Translations under genes and position numbers: made by a program
NCBI GenBank assembly: GCA_030601645.1
Contig: JAUWBQ010000037.1
Span: 1 to 11,832 of the forward strand
Direction: 5' to 3'
DNA from: Candidatus Bathyarchaeota archaeon
GTDB taxonomy: Archaea > Thermoproteota > Bathyarchaeia > TCS64
DNA length: 11,832 nt
Part shown: in pieces, positions 6,977 through 11,832 of the stretch
How positions within the stretch are numbered: the stretch's first letter is position 1
Layout of the letters: the number at the start of each line of letters is the position of its first letter
Notes under the pieces: generated by a model
Database searches by the model: none
The model's input: the letters and a program-made list of their open reading frames with translations, nothing else
What the model was told of the DNA's origin: nothing

Positions 6977-7216
6977 ATGGAAGTGAGCGTCGGCACGGTA
7001 ACATCTAAGGGGCAGGTGACCATCCCCAAGGAGATAAGGGAGACCCTCGGGGTCATCGAGGGGGACAAGCTGATATTCCTCATCGAGGGTGACAGGGTGA
7101 TCATGAGGAAGGTCGGCTCCGAGAGGCTCTCCGACATCTTGAGCAGGCGGAAGCCGTGGGAGGAGAAGGGTCTCGACTTCCAGAGGAGGCTGCGAGAGGA
7201 ATGGCACAGAGGGTGA
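6977..7216 (+). CDS. AbrB/SpoVT-type antitoxin (module 2)
   Basis: This encodes 79 residues. The N-terminal 45 residues are a swapped-hairpin AbrB domain: VGTVTSKGQVTIPKEIRETL, then GDKLIFLIEGDRVIMRK. The remaining part is a helical tail (SDILSRRKPWEEKGLDFQRRLREEW) that would bind the toxin. The ATG at 6977 matches the normal N-terminus; an ATG at 6973 is in another frame. The end overlaps vapC2 by 16 bases. It differs from the module 1 antitoxin in fold, so the two pairs are independent acquisitions rather than duplicates. It is GC-rich compared with the AT-rich block. Confidence 0.9.
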   Translation: MEVSVGTVTSKGQVTIPKEIRETLGVIEGDKLIFLIEGDRVIMRKVGSERLSDILSRRKPWEEKGLDFQRRLREEWHRG

Positions 7217-7635
7217 TCATCGACACCAACGTGTTCCTCAACGTCATCAACAGGGAGGAGCCCCACTTCGGCCCCTCAAAGGAGCTCCTCGACCTCGTGG
7301 ACGCGGGGGAGGTCAAGGCGGTTGTCTCGGTGATAACCATCGCGGAGCTTTCCACAGGGTTCTACCTCATGGGGGACGAGAGGGGGAGGCGGGAGTTCCT
7401 CCTCCACGTCATGTCCTCCGAGGGCTACAAGGTTGCACCCGTGGACGTGGGCGTCGCAGACTCGGCCGGCAGAATCAGGGCTGAGACGGGGCTCAGGCTA
7501 CCGGACTCGATCATCGTGTCGTCCGGCCTCAAGGAGCGCGTGGACCTGATAGTGACCCAGGACGAGGGGTTCAAGGCGGCGGAAGAGTACATAACGTCGG
7601 CTACCCCGGAAGAGATGGTGCTGGGTTTACAATAG
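7201..7635 (+). CDS. vapC: VapC-type PIN-domain toxin (module 2)
   Basis: This encodes 144 residues from ATG at 7201. PIN metal-site residues are D8 (VIIDTNVFL), E49 (TIAELSTGF), D102 (LRLPDSIIVSS) and D121 (VTQDEGF). The predicted activity is Mg/Mn-dependent RNA cleavage, held in check by the overlapping AbrB-type antitoxin. The stop codon lies only 11 bases before att copy B (7647), so the module fills the space between att core D and copy B, like a one-operon cassette. The target RNA is not predictable. Confidence 0.9.
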   Translation: MAQRVIIDTNVFLNVINREEPHFGPSKELLDLVDAGEVKAVVSVITIAELSTGFYLMGDERGRREFLLHVMSSEGYKVAPVDVGVADSAGRIRAETGLRLPDSIIVSSGLKERVDLIVTQDEGFKAAEEYITSATPEEMVLGLQ

Positions 7636-7646
7636 TTGAGAGAAGT

Positions 7647-7713
7647 TGGTCGGTGTGCCGGCCGTAACCCACCTCCTGTTCATGGCGGCATCCAGCTACA
7701 CGGGCTACCCGGG
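7647..7713 (-). repeat. Near-perfect copy (B) of the last 67 bases of rnpB; candidate attachment site
   Basis: It matches 8522-8588 at 65 of 67 positions in the same orientation, and both differences are transitions. One difference changes the CR-V box from ACAGAA to ACAGGA, so this copy is a fragment. Identity stops abruptly at 7713/8588. A 67-base 3' fragment is what remains as the displaced end after integration into an RNA gene. Confidence 0.9.
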
Positions 7714-7780
7714 CGCGCGATGGCGCCGAGAAGATAGATTGGAAGGTCCCATCACCCTTCGGCTCTAGACGATGATGACT

Positions 7781-7792
7781 AAAGTATTATTC
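7781..7792 (+). promoter_or_regulatory. TATA-like box before the 7815 gene
   Basis: AAAGTATTATTC lies about 25-34 bases before the GTG at 7815, fitting a leaderless transcript. No Shine-Dalgarno precedes the start. Confidence 0.45.
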
Positions 7793-7814
7793 ATCTTTCA
7801 CACAAAATAGCCTC

Positions 7815-8267
7815 GTGGACCAACGCGAAACGAAGATACGGGAGATCCAAGAGAAGATCGGAAGAGCCGTAAACGGTGATAATTGGAACGAAATAAACGA
7901 GGAGCTGACCGAGAAGAGGATCGGCTGGTACGAGAAAAATAAGGGTGATCTCGCCCTAGAAGGAAGCGAGGTGAGGAAAGCCTACACCCTGTTCCTCCTA
8001 GAGTACCTGAAGATCGATCCCGGGGAGGTCCCGATCGTACACGAGGACGAGACCCGGATCGTTTGGAGATCGGCCAACTGGTGCCCCGTCGTCGAGGCCT
8101 GCGAGAGGGGGGGATTAGACACAAGGGAGGTCTGCAAGAAGGGCTGGGAGAGCTCCGTGCAGGCCATGATCGAAAGGATCAACCCGAGGTTGAGGTTCTC
8201 AAGAAACTATGATAGGATCAGGCCACACTCTGATTATTGTGAGGAGGCGATCGAGCTCATCGTATGA
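7815..8267 (+). CDS. Small cysteine-containing protein, possibly ATC-hydrolase-like
   Basis: This encodes 150 residues from GTG, the only start available after an in-frame stop at 7776. The N-terminal third is helical and charged. The C-terminal half carries C90 and C96 (NWCPVVEAC), C107 (REVC) and C142 (HSDYCEE), with the phrase INPRLRFSRNYDRIRPHSDY. This cysteine pattern recalls the L-2-amino-thiazoline-4-carboxylate hydrolase-like and related archaeal small-molecule or metal-binding proteins, but the resemblance is from memory and the function is open. It is the only gene between att copy B and rnpB and has its own TATA-like box. It is on the opposite strand to rnpB. Confidence 0.68.
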   Translation: MDQRETKIREIQEKIGRAVNGDNWNEINEELTEKRIGWYEKNKGDLALEGSEVRKAYTLFLLEYLKIDPGEVPIVHEDETRIVWRSANWCPVVEACERGGLDTREVCKKGWESSVQAMIERINPRLRFSRNYDRIRPHSDYCEEAIELIV

Positions 8268-8491
8268 TCGACTCAAAGGAGAGCTCGGGGATGCCTCCTC
8301 CCAACCATTCAGTGTGTGCGCGTAGCGTAGAAGCGCATGCCATTAAGGTCTCCACCTACGGGATGTGATCCAATACTCGGAGCATCTCGACCAGTTCACC
8401 GTTCCTCCAGCGCACCATGCGCGCAGCGAGCAAGTTAATTCAGCGAATTCAGGACAAAGGCATTCACACGAAGCAGTGACCCCCCCGGGAA
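8268..8491. other. Gene-poor end of the 7714-8521 unit
   Basis: No convincing gene or RNA is seen. One short frame ends with SKLIQRIQDKGIHTKQ and a TGA at 8477-8479, which might be a degraded gene tail, but it has no supported start. Several GCGC-rich small palindromes are present (about 8318-8340 and 8417-8427). Confidence 0.35.
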
Positions 8492-8520
8492 CCCTTATGA
8501 TATGCTACCAGTCATAAGGG
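8492..8520. repeat. Perfect inverted repeat touching the rnpB 3' end
   Basis: CCCTTATGA (8492-8500) and TCATAAGGG (8512-8520) pair over nine bases around an 11-base loop. It begins one base after the last P1 base of rnpB, on the rnpB 3' side. It could be a 3' processing or termination hairpin, or a recombinase-binding arm at the element edge. Confidence 0.6.
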
Positions 8521-8521
8521 A

Positions 8522-8827
8522 TGGTCGGTGTGCCGGCCGTAACCCACCTTCTGTTCATGGCGGCATCCAGCTATACGGGCTACCCGGGTCCTCCTGCAGG
8601 TCGTCGATGGACCCCTATTCGCCCTTTCACCCCGCTGGGTCGGCCGTCTCACCCGATCCAAGGGCGCCCTCAACCCTACACAGGCATCATCGCAGTGCCC
8701 TTGGAGGTCTCGTCTCTGTCCGTTGCCAGGGGTCTCCCCCTACGCCTCGCGGCGTCGCGGTCCTGCGCGGTGGATGGAGTTTCCTCAGGCCATGGGCCCG
8801 GCAGCCGCCCACCGGCTCACCGACCAA
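8522..8827 (-). ncRNA. rnpB: RNase P RNA
   Basis: This is the catalytic RNA that trims 5' leaders from pre-tRNAs, about 306 nt. The ends pair as helix P1: TGGTCGGTG-A-GCCGG (8826-8812, minus) with CCGGC-A-CACCGACCA (8536-8522), a 14-bp stem with one A/A mismatch. CR-I is GAGGAAACTCC (8786-8776) and CR-V is ACAGAA followed by GGTGGGTTA (8554-8540). They form the universal P4 helix as AC(U)CCA with TGGGT, keeping the bulged U. The second P4 pair is C-G instead of the usual G-C, changed on both strands. A TATA box lies about 25-30 bases upstream. The internal part has GGGGTGAAAGGGCGAATAGG-type purine stretches as in archaeal type A RNAs. Frames open across this region are not genes. Confidence 0.93.
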
Positions 8828-8847
8828 GAACCCCTACACAGCCCCCA

Positions 8848-8858
8848 TCTATAATCTT
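8848..8858 (-). promoter_or_regulatory. TATA promoter of rnpB
   Basis: On the minus strand AAGATTATAGA is centred about 26 bases before the first P1 base at 8826, the normal archaeal spacing. It lies in the gap between the dehalogenase-like gene stop (8943) and rnpB, so rnpB has its own promoter. Confidence 0.65.
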
Positions 8859-8942
8859 TACTCACCAACTAGGGGATACTCAGATCCGACATGATTGGAT
8901 CCATGGCGCCCCGGCCTTGTATAGATGGAGGGAGCCCCCCTC

Positions 8943-10037
8943 CTAACCCTCCAGGCTCTCCCAGAACTCCTCGGAGGAAGCCTCATCTGGCCCCCTGTTG
9001 AAGGGGCAGTCCGAGATGCAGGTGCTGCAGGCCGTCCCGTTGTCGCACCAGTAGACGTAGCACCTCTCCCCGTCCACGTACCACTTCCGGGCGCCCGGGC
9101 TGCTGCTCTTGCACGCCGGCTCCCAGCCGGGCTCCCCCTCGAAGCTGATGGCGTCCACCGCGCAGGCCTTCGCGCAGAGCCTGCACCCCTTGCAGAACTC
9201 GGTGACCCCGAAGTCTACCGGCCCGTCGGCCTCCAGGGGCAAATCGGTGTAGACCTTGCAGATCCTCACCCGGGGCCCGTACTCGGGGGTGATGAGCAGC
9301 CCGTTCCTCCCCAGCTGACCCAGGCCCGCGTCGATGGCCAGGGGTATGCTCAGACCCGTGTCGTTCCCACAGGGAATGGCCGTGTAGCCCAGGTTCCTTA
9401 TGAACTCGGCGAGGCTGGAGGCCGCGAAGGCCATCCTCGAGTACGCCAGGCCGGTGACGGCCGCGGCCGGGCACTCCGGGGAGGTGGCGATCGCCAGCTC
9501 GTCCATCTCGATGGCCATCACAACGGCGTATCTCACCCCCTCGGGGAAAACTATCGGCTCCAGATCCCGCCTCCGGTTGGCATACAGCCACCTCCGGTCC
9601 AGCTCGGTCGCCCCCACCAGATCCGCGCCGAAGAAGCGGGCCGCCTTCTTGACCCTGCCCGTCATCTCGGAGACATCCTCCACATCGACCTGCTCCCTGT
9701 ACCACCGAGCCCCCATCAGGCTGGGCCCCCAGGGCCTCGCGAGGCGCTCCCAGCTGAAGGCCTCGGTCCAGACATCGTGGACCGTCCACGAAGCCTCTGC
9801 GAGGGCGTAGTCGACCCGGGTGTACCCCGGCTTCACCTCGGCGATGTTCCTGAGGCCCTGCTCCTCCTCGGTCCTCCCATATCCCTCCCAGCGGGGGTCG
9901 TCGCTGATGCGATTGAATATGAGGTTGCGCTGATCGTATCTCTTGAGCCTCTCAGCGTCGATCTCGTAGGGAGGCTCATCAACCCTGCTCACCCTGATCC
10001 CTCTCCTGGGACTGGTCTTTTCCTTTCTGAAGGCCAT
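8943..10037 (-). CDS. Reductive-dehalogenase-like iron-sulfur/cobalamin protein, cytoplasmic form
   Basis: This encodes 364 residues. The C-terminal ferredoxin part has CKGCRLCAKAC (C282, C285, C288, C292) and CSTCISDCPFNR (C337, C340, C344), with C309, C326 and C331 as possible extra ligands. The preceding domain includes TAIPCGNDTGLSIPLAIDAGLGQLGRNGLLITPEYGPRVRICKVYTDLP (217-266, quoted in part as IDAGLGQLGRNGLL), a hallmark of the cobalamin-binding RdhA/QueG superfamily. The family reduces organohalides or, in QueG, epoxyqueuosine, using B12 and two [4Fe-4S] clusters. There is no Tat signal and no RdhB-type membrane anchor gene nearby, so it is probably a soluble, non-respiratory enzyme. 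The substrate is unknown; dehalogenation of a specific compound should not be assumed. Start ATG at 10037. Confidence 0.85.
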   Translation of the reverse strand: MAFRKEKTSPRRGIRVSRVDEPPYEIDAERLKRYDQRNLIFNRISDDPRWEGYGRTEEEQGLRNIAEVKPGYTRVDYALAEASWTVHDVWTEAFSWERLARPWGPSLMGARWYREQVDVEDVSEMTGRVKKAARFFGADLVGATELDRRWLYANRRRDLEPIVFPEGVRYAVVMAIEMDELAIATSPECPAAAVTGLAYSRMAFAASSLAEFIRNLGYTAIPCGNDTGLSIPLAIDAGLGQLGRNGLLITPEYGPRVRICKVYTDLPLEADGPVDFGVTEFCKGCRLCAKACAVDAISFEGEPGWEPACKSSSPGARKWYVDGERCYVYWCDNGTACSTCISDCPFNRGPDEASSEEFWESLEG

Positions 10038-10175
10038 CCTTCGGAACCCTACTTATGGAAGGATTTTTGAGTTAAAACGGTTTATGGGGGACATAATCGA
10101 GAATAATTCGTTTAAAAACGAGTCAAGGAGAGAAGGGCACCATCCTTAAATCCCCACGCCCCCGAAACCAGAGCG
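10038..10175. promoter_or_regulatory. Divergent promoter region
   Basis: The gap separates two divergent genes. For the plus-strand gene, CCTTAAATCC (about 10143-10152) lies about 28 bases before ATG 10176. For the minus-strand gene, TTTTAACTC (about 10068-10076, read in reverse) lies about 34 bases before ATG 10037. No further gene is seen. Confidence 0.5.
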
Positions 10176-10787
10176 ATGAAGATCCTCGAGGCGACCGACG
10201 ACGCCATCAAGGAGGCCGCCGCCGTCATCAGGGCAGGGGGCGTCGTCATCTACCCCACGGAGACCGTCTACGGCCTGGGCTGCGCCCCCCAGATCCCCGA
10301 GGCTGCGAAGAAGCTCTGCTTCATAAAGGGCCGGGCGGAAAAGCCCCTTCCCCTGGTATGCTCGGATATGGAGGCTGCGAGGCGTATCGTCGAGTTCAAC
10401 CCGGCCGCCGAGAGGCTCGCCGAGGAGTTCTGGCCGGGCCCCCTGATGCTCGTCCTCCCCGCCAGTGTCGAGTACTCCATCTGGGTCACCCACGGCGCCA
10501 AGACCCTTGGGTTAAGGGTCCCGGGCCACGACGTCTCCAGAAGGTTGGCGGAACTCTCGGGCGGCGTCATAGTGAGCACCAGCGCCAACAGGTCCGGGGA
10601 GAAGCATCACACATCCGCCCTCGGGGCGGCGGAGCAGCTAGGGGAGGAGGTCGACCTCGTCCTCGACGGAGGCATGACCCCCATCGCCGAGCCCTCCACG
10701 GTCCTGGACCTCAGCGGAGAGCAGGCCTGGATCCTCAGGAAGGGCCCCATAACGGCCGAGCAGATCAGGAAGGCCCTCTCGGGCTAG
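10176..10787 (+). CDS. Threonylcarbamoyl-AMP synthase (YrdC/TsaC type)
   Basis: This encodes 203 residues and makes L-threonylcarbamoyladenylate from threonine, bicarbonate and ATP, the first step of the universal t6A37 tRNA modification; KEOPS then transfers the group to tRNA. Visible motifs are YPTETVYGLG (26-35), KGRAEKPLP (51-59), WPGP (86-89), LRVPGH (113-118), STSANRSG (134-141), PSTVLDL (173-179) and RKG (188-190). It is a single YrdC domain without the C-terminal Sua5 extension. The start is supported by a TATA box 28 bases upstream, suggesting a leaderless mRNA. The last codon overlaps the converging DUF89 stop in a shared CTAG. Confidence 0.93.
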   Translation: MKILEATDDAIKEAAAVIRAGGVVIYPTETVYGLGCAPQIPEAAKKLCFIKGRAEKPLPLVCSDMEAARRIVEFNPAAERLAEEFWPGPLMLVLPASVEYSIWVTHGAKTLGLRVPGHDVSRRLAELSGGVIVSTSANRSGEKHHTSALGAAEQLGEEVDLVLDGGMTPIAEPSTVLDLSGEQAWILRKGPITAEQIRKALSG

Positions 10788-11671
10788 AGCCTCCAGCCCT
10801 CGGGGACCAGCTTCGCTATGTTCCGTCGGATCGGGGCGCCCACCGCGGCGGCCACCGGCTCGCACTTGGTCCTGAGCAGGAACAGGGTGGGACAGGGGGC
10901 GTCGTACTCTGTGAGGGTCTCCCAGTTGGCCATCCCCTTGGAGAGGATGATGTCAGCGGAGCCGTAGGCCTTCAGGAACTCTTCGGAGGACTCTTGAAGG
11001 TTTATGCCGACGGCGTCGGTTCCGGTGGTGATCACCCGGTCTGCCTCGTCCATCATCCCCACCTGCTCCGCGTCCGTCAACAATGCGTCGTTAAGGCTCG
11101 CCCCGCCCTTCACCGCCACCGTCACCCGGCAGCCCAGCCCCCGGAGCTCCCGGACCACCAGCCTGTCGAAGACTATCTCCCCCGCGTTGTCCGTGAGGAA
11201 AAGCAGGCTCACACCCGGACCCAGGAGGGCCTTGAACTCTTCTAGATCATCGATGTAAAAGTCCTCCTCGTCTAGGCGGGAGAAGACCTCGGCGAAATCC
11301 GGGCTATGGCCGGGCACATCGTACTCGATGACGTTCCCCAGGCAGGCGATCAGGCTGGCCGCCCTGAGGTGCTCCCCGGCGGGCTTGGCCTCCACGAGGC
11401 TCTCCAAGTCCGGTAGCATCTCCAGGGCTGCTTCGTTGGCCTCCCGCTTGAGGCCCAGGTAGGGGTCTGGGCATCCCGTGAGCCGGTGGATGATCCTGTC
11501 CCGCTTGGATCCGATGACGGCCGCCACGGCGTCCTCGTTGAACTCTTCGGCCAGGAGCTTCAGGAGAGCCTCCACCGTCTCCCGCCTCATGTCCTCGTCG
11601 TCCGTCGACCTGACGATCTGCAGGTAGCCTCTGTGGAGGAGGCAGAAGCCGCAGCGCGCGCCCACCTTCAT
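10784..11671 (-). CDS. DUF89/ARMT1-like metal-dependent phosphatase
   Basis: This encodes 295 residues. Family landmarks are FLTDNAGEIVFDRL (158-171, with D161 and N162), KGGASLNDALLTDA (188-201, with N194 and D195), SKGMANWETL (244-253) and an N-terminal CGFC pair (C7, C10). DUF89 proteins are Mn/Co/Ni-dependent damage-control phosphatases acting on sugar phosphates or phosphorylated metabolites; the substrate here is not predictable. The N-terminal cysteine pair is common in archaeal members. The gene converges on the YrdC gene, and the two stop codons share CTAG at 10784-10787. A TATA-like TTTTTTATATTG lies about 33 bases upstream of ATG 11671. Confidence 0.9.
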   Translation of the reverse strand: MKVGARCGFCLLHRGYLQIVRSTDDEDMRRETVEALLKLLAEEFNEDAVAAVIGSKRDRIIHRLTGCPDPYLGLKREANEAALEMLPDLESLVEAKPAGEHLRAASLIACLGNVIEYDVPGHSPDFAEVFSRLDEEDFYIDDLEEFKALLGPGVSLLFLTDNAGEIVFDRLVVRELRGLGCRVTVAVKGGASLNDALLTDAEQVGMMDEADRVITTGTDAVGINLQESSEEFLKAYGSADIILSKGMANWETLTEYDAPCPTLFLLRTKCEPVAAAVGAPIRRNIAKLVPEGWRL

Positions 11672-11698
11672 CGGAAAACCTCAGAGGCATGATGGACC

Positions 11699-11713
11699 GT
11701 CAATATAAAAAAG
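11699..11713 (-). promoter_or_regulatory. TATA promoter of the DUF89 gene
   Basis: TTTTTTATATTGACGG on the minus strand is centred about 33 bases before ATG 11671. It is the only AT-rich patch in this GC-rich area. Confidence 0.55.
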
Positions 11714-11738
11714 ATGGGGTCACCCAGTATCCCCTGAT

Positions 11739-11832
11739 CTATCCTTTGATCCGAGAATTCAACCTCCTGGCCACTTCCGAGGTCTGGAACGAGAGCGCGG
11801 CCTGCAGCGAGCTCTGGATGCTCCTGAGGGCC
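11739..11832 (-). CDS. C-terminal tail of an unidentified gene, 5' part beyond the window
   Basis: On the minus strand a frame enters from the window edge and ends at TAG (11741-11739), giving 30 residues: ALRSIQSSLQAALSFQTSEV then ARRLNSRIKG. The helical, polar composition is plausible for a real C-terminus, and the stop lies directly upstream of the DUF89 promoter on the same strand. The fragment is too short to name. Confidence 0.4.
   Translation of the reverse strand, partial: ALRSIQSSLQAALSFQTSEVARRLNSRIKG

Noticed and set aside
6815..8588. A true integron with attC sites
   Set aside because: The repeats are rnpB-derived rather than attC-like folded sites, and the recombinase lacks any visible IntI-specific feature. 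Only the spacing is cassette-like.
8502..8946. Two overlapping plus-strand open frames of 130 and 141 codons
   Set aside because: They lie antisense to the RNase P RNA, whose P1, P4, CR-I and CR-V elements and TATA box explain the region; the peptides are proline- and serine-rich and resemble no family.
8925..10070. 381-codon plus-strand open frame opposite the dehalogenase-like gene
   Set aside because: The minus-strand frame has conserved iron-sulfur motifs; the plus-strand peptide is a P/G/L-rich shadow.
1..11832. CRISPR array
   Set aside because: No regularly spaced short direct repeats with unique spacers were seen anywhere in the window.

Overview
The window looks like chromosomal DNA of an archaeon, probably a GC-rich member of the Thermoproteota/Bathyarchaeia group, although the lineage cannot be fixed from this sequence alone. 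The clues are TATA-box promoters placed for leaderless or near-leaderless transcripts, frequent GTG and TTG starts, two VapBC modules, an archaeal-looking RNase P RNA, a DUF89 phosphatase, a YrdC-type tRNA-modification enzyme and a cytoplasmic reductive-dehalogenase-like protein.

Layout. 1-2325 (+) is the 3' part of an FtsX/MacB-type permease gene. 2367-8521 is a stretch I interpret as integrated foreign DNA. It is bounded and subdivided by copies of the 3' end of the RNase P RNA gene: copy A at about 2367-2412, core D at 6815-6844, copy B at 7647-7713, and the intact gene end C at 8522-8588. All four lie in the same orientation. Inside are vapBC pair 1 (2499-3126), an AT-rich block with an unknown gene overlapping a HEPN/winged-helix gene (3405-4731) and a membrane protein gene (4950-5732), a broken tyrosine recombinase gene (5921-6840, minus strand), vapBC pair 2 (6977-7635), and a small cysteine-containing protein gene (7815-8267). 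8522-8827 (minus) is rnpB. After it come a reductive-dehalogenase-like gene (8943-10037, minus), a YrdC/Sua5 threonylcarbamoyl-AMP synthase gene (10176-10787, plus), a convergent DUF89 gene (10784-11671, minus) and the tail of a further minus-strand reading frame.

How it fits together. The recombinase probably used the 3' end of rnpB as its chromosomal target. The predicted start codon of the recombinase lies inside the att core: A has ATG, intact rnpB has GTG, and D has ATG followed by a one-base deletion. The recombinase gene therefore seems to have borrowed its first codons from the attachment site, which recalls SSV-type archaeal integrases whose attP lies in the gene. It is now dead by a frameshift and an in-frame TAA. 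The two toxin-antitoxin pairs and the HEPN cassette are typical accessory cargo. The vapBC2 module and the small ORF each sit in a unit of about 0.83-0.88 kb between consecutive att copies, which looks like tandem integration. Removing 2367-8521 would leave rnpB converging on the permease gene with about 40 bases between them, a simple testable prediction about the ancestral locus.

The flanking genes (permease, rnpB, dehalogenase-like, YrdC, DUF89) are GC-rich, while 3330-5900 is visibly AT-rich, which supports horizontal origin for that block.
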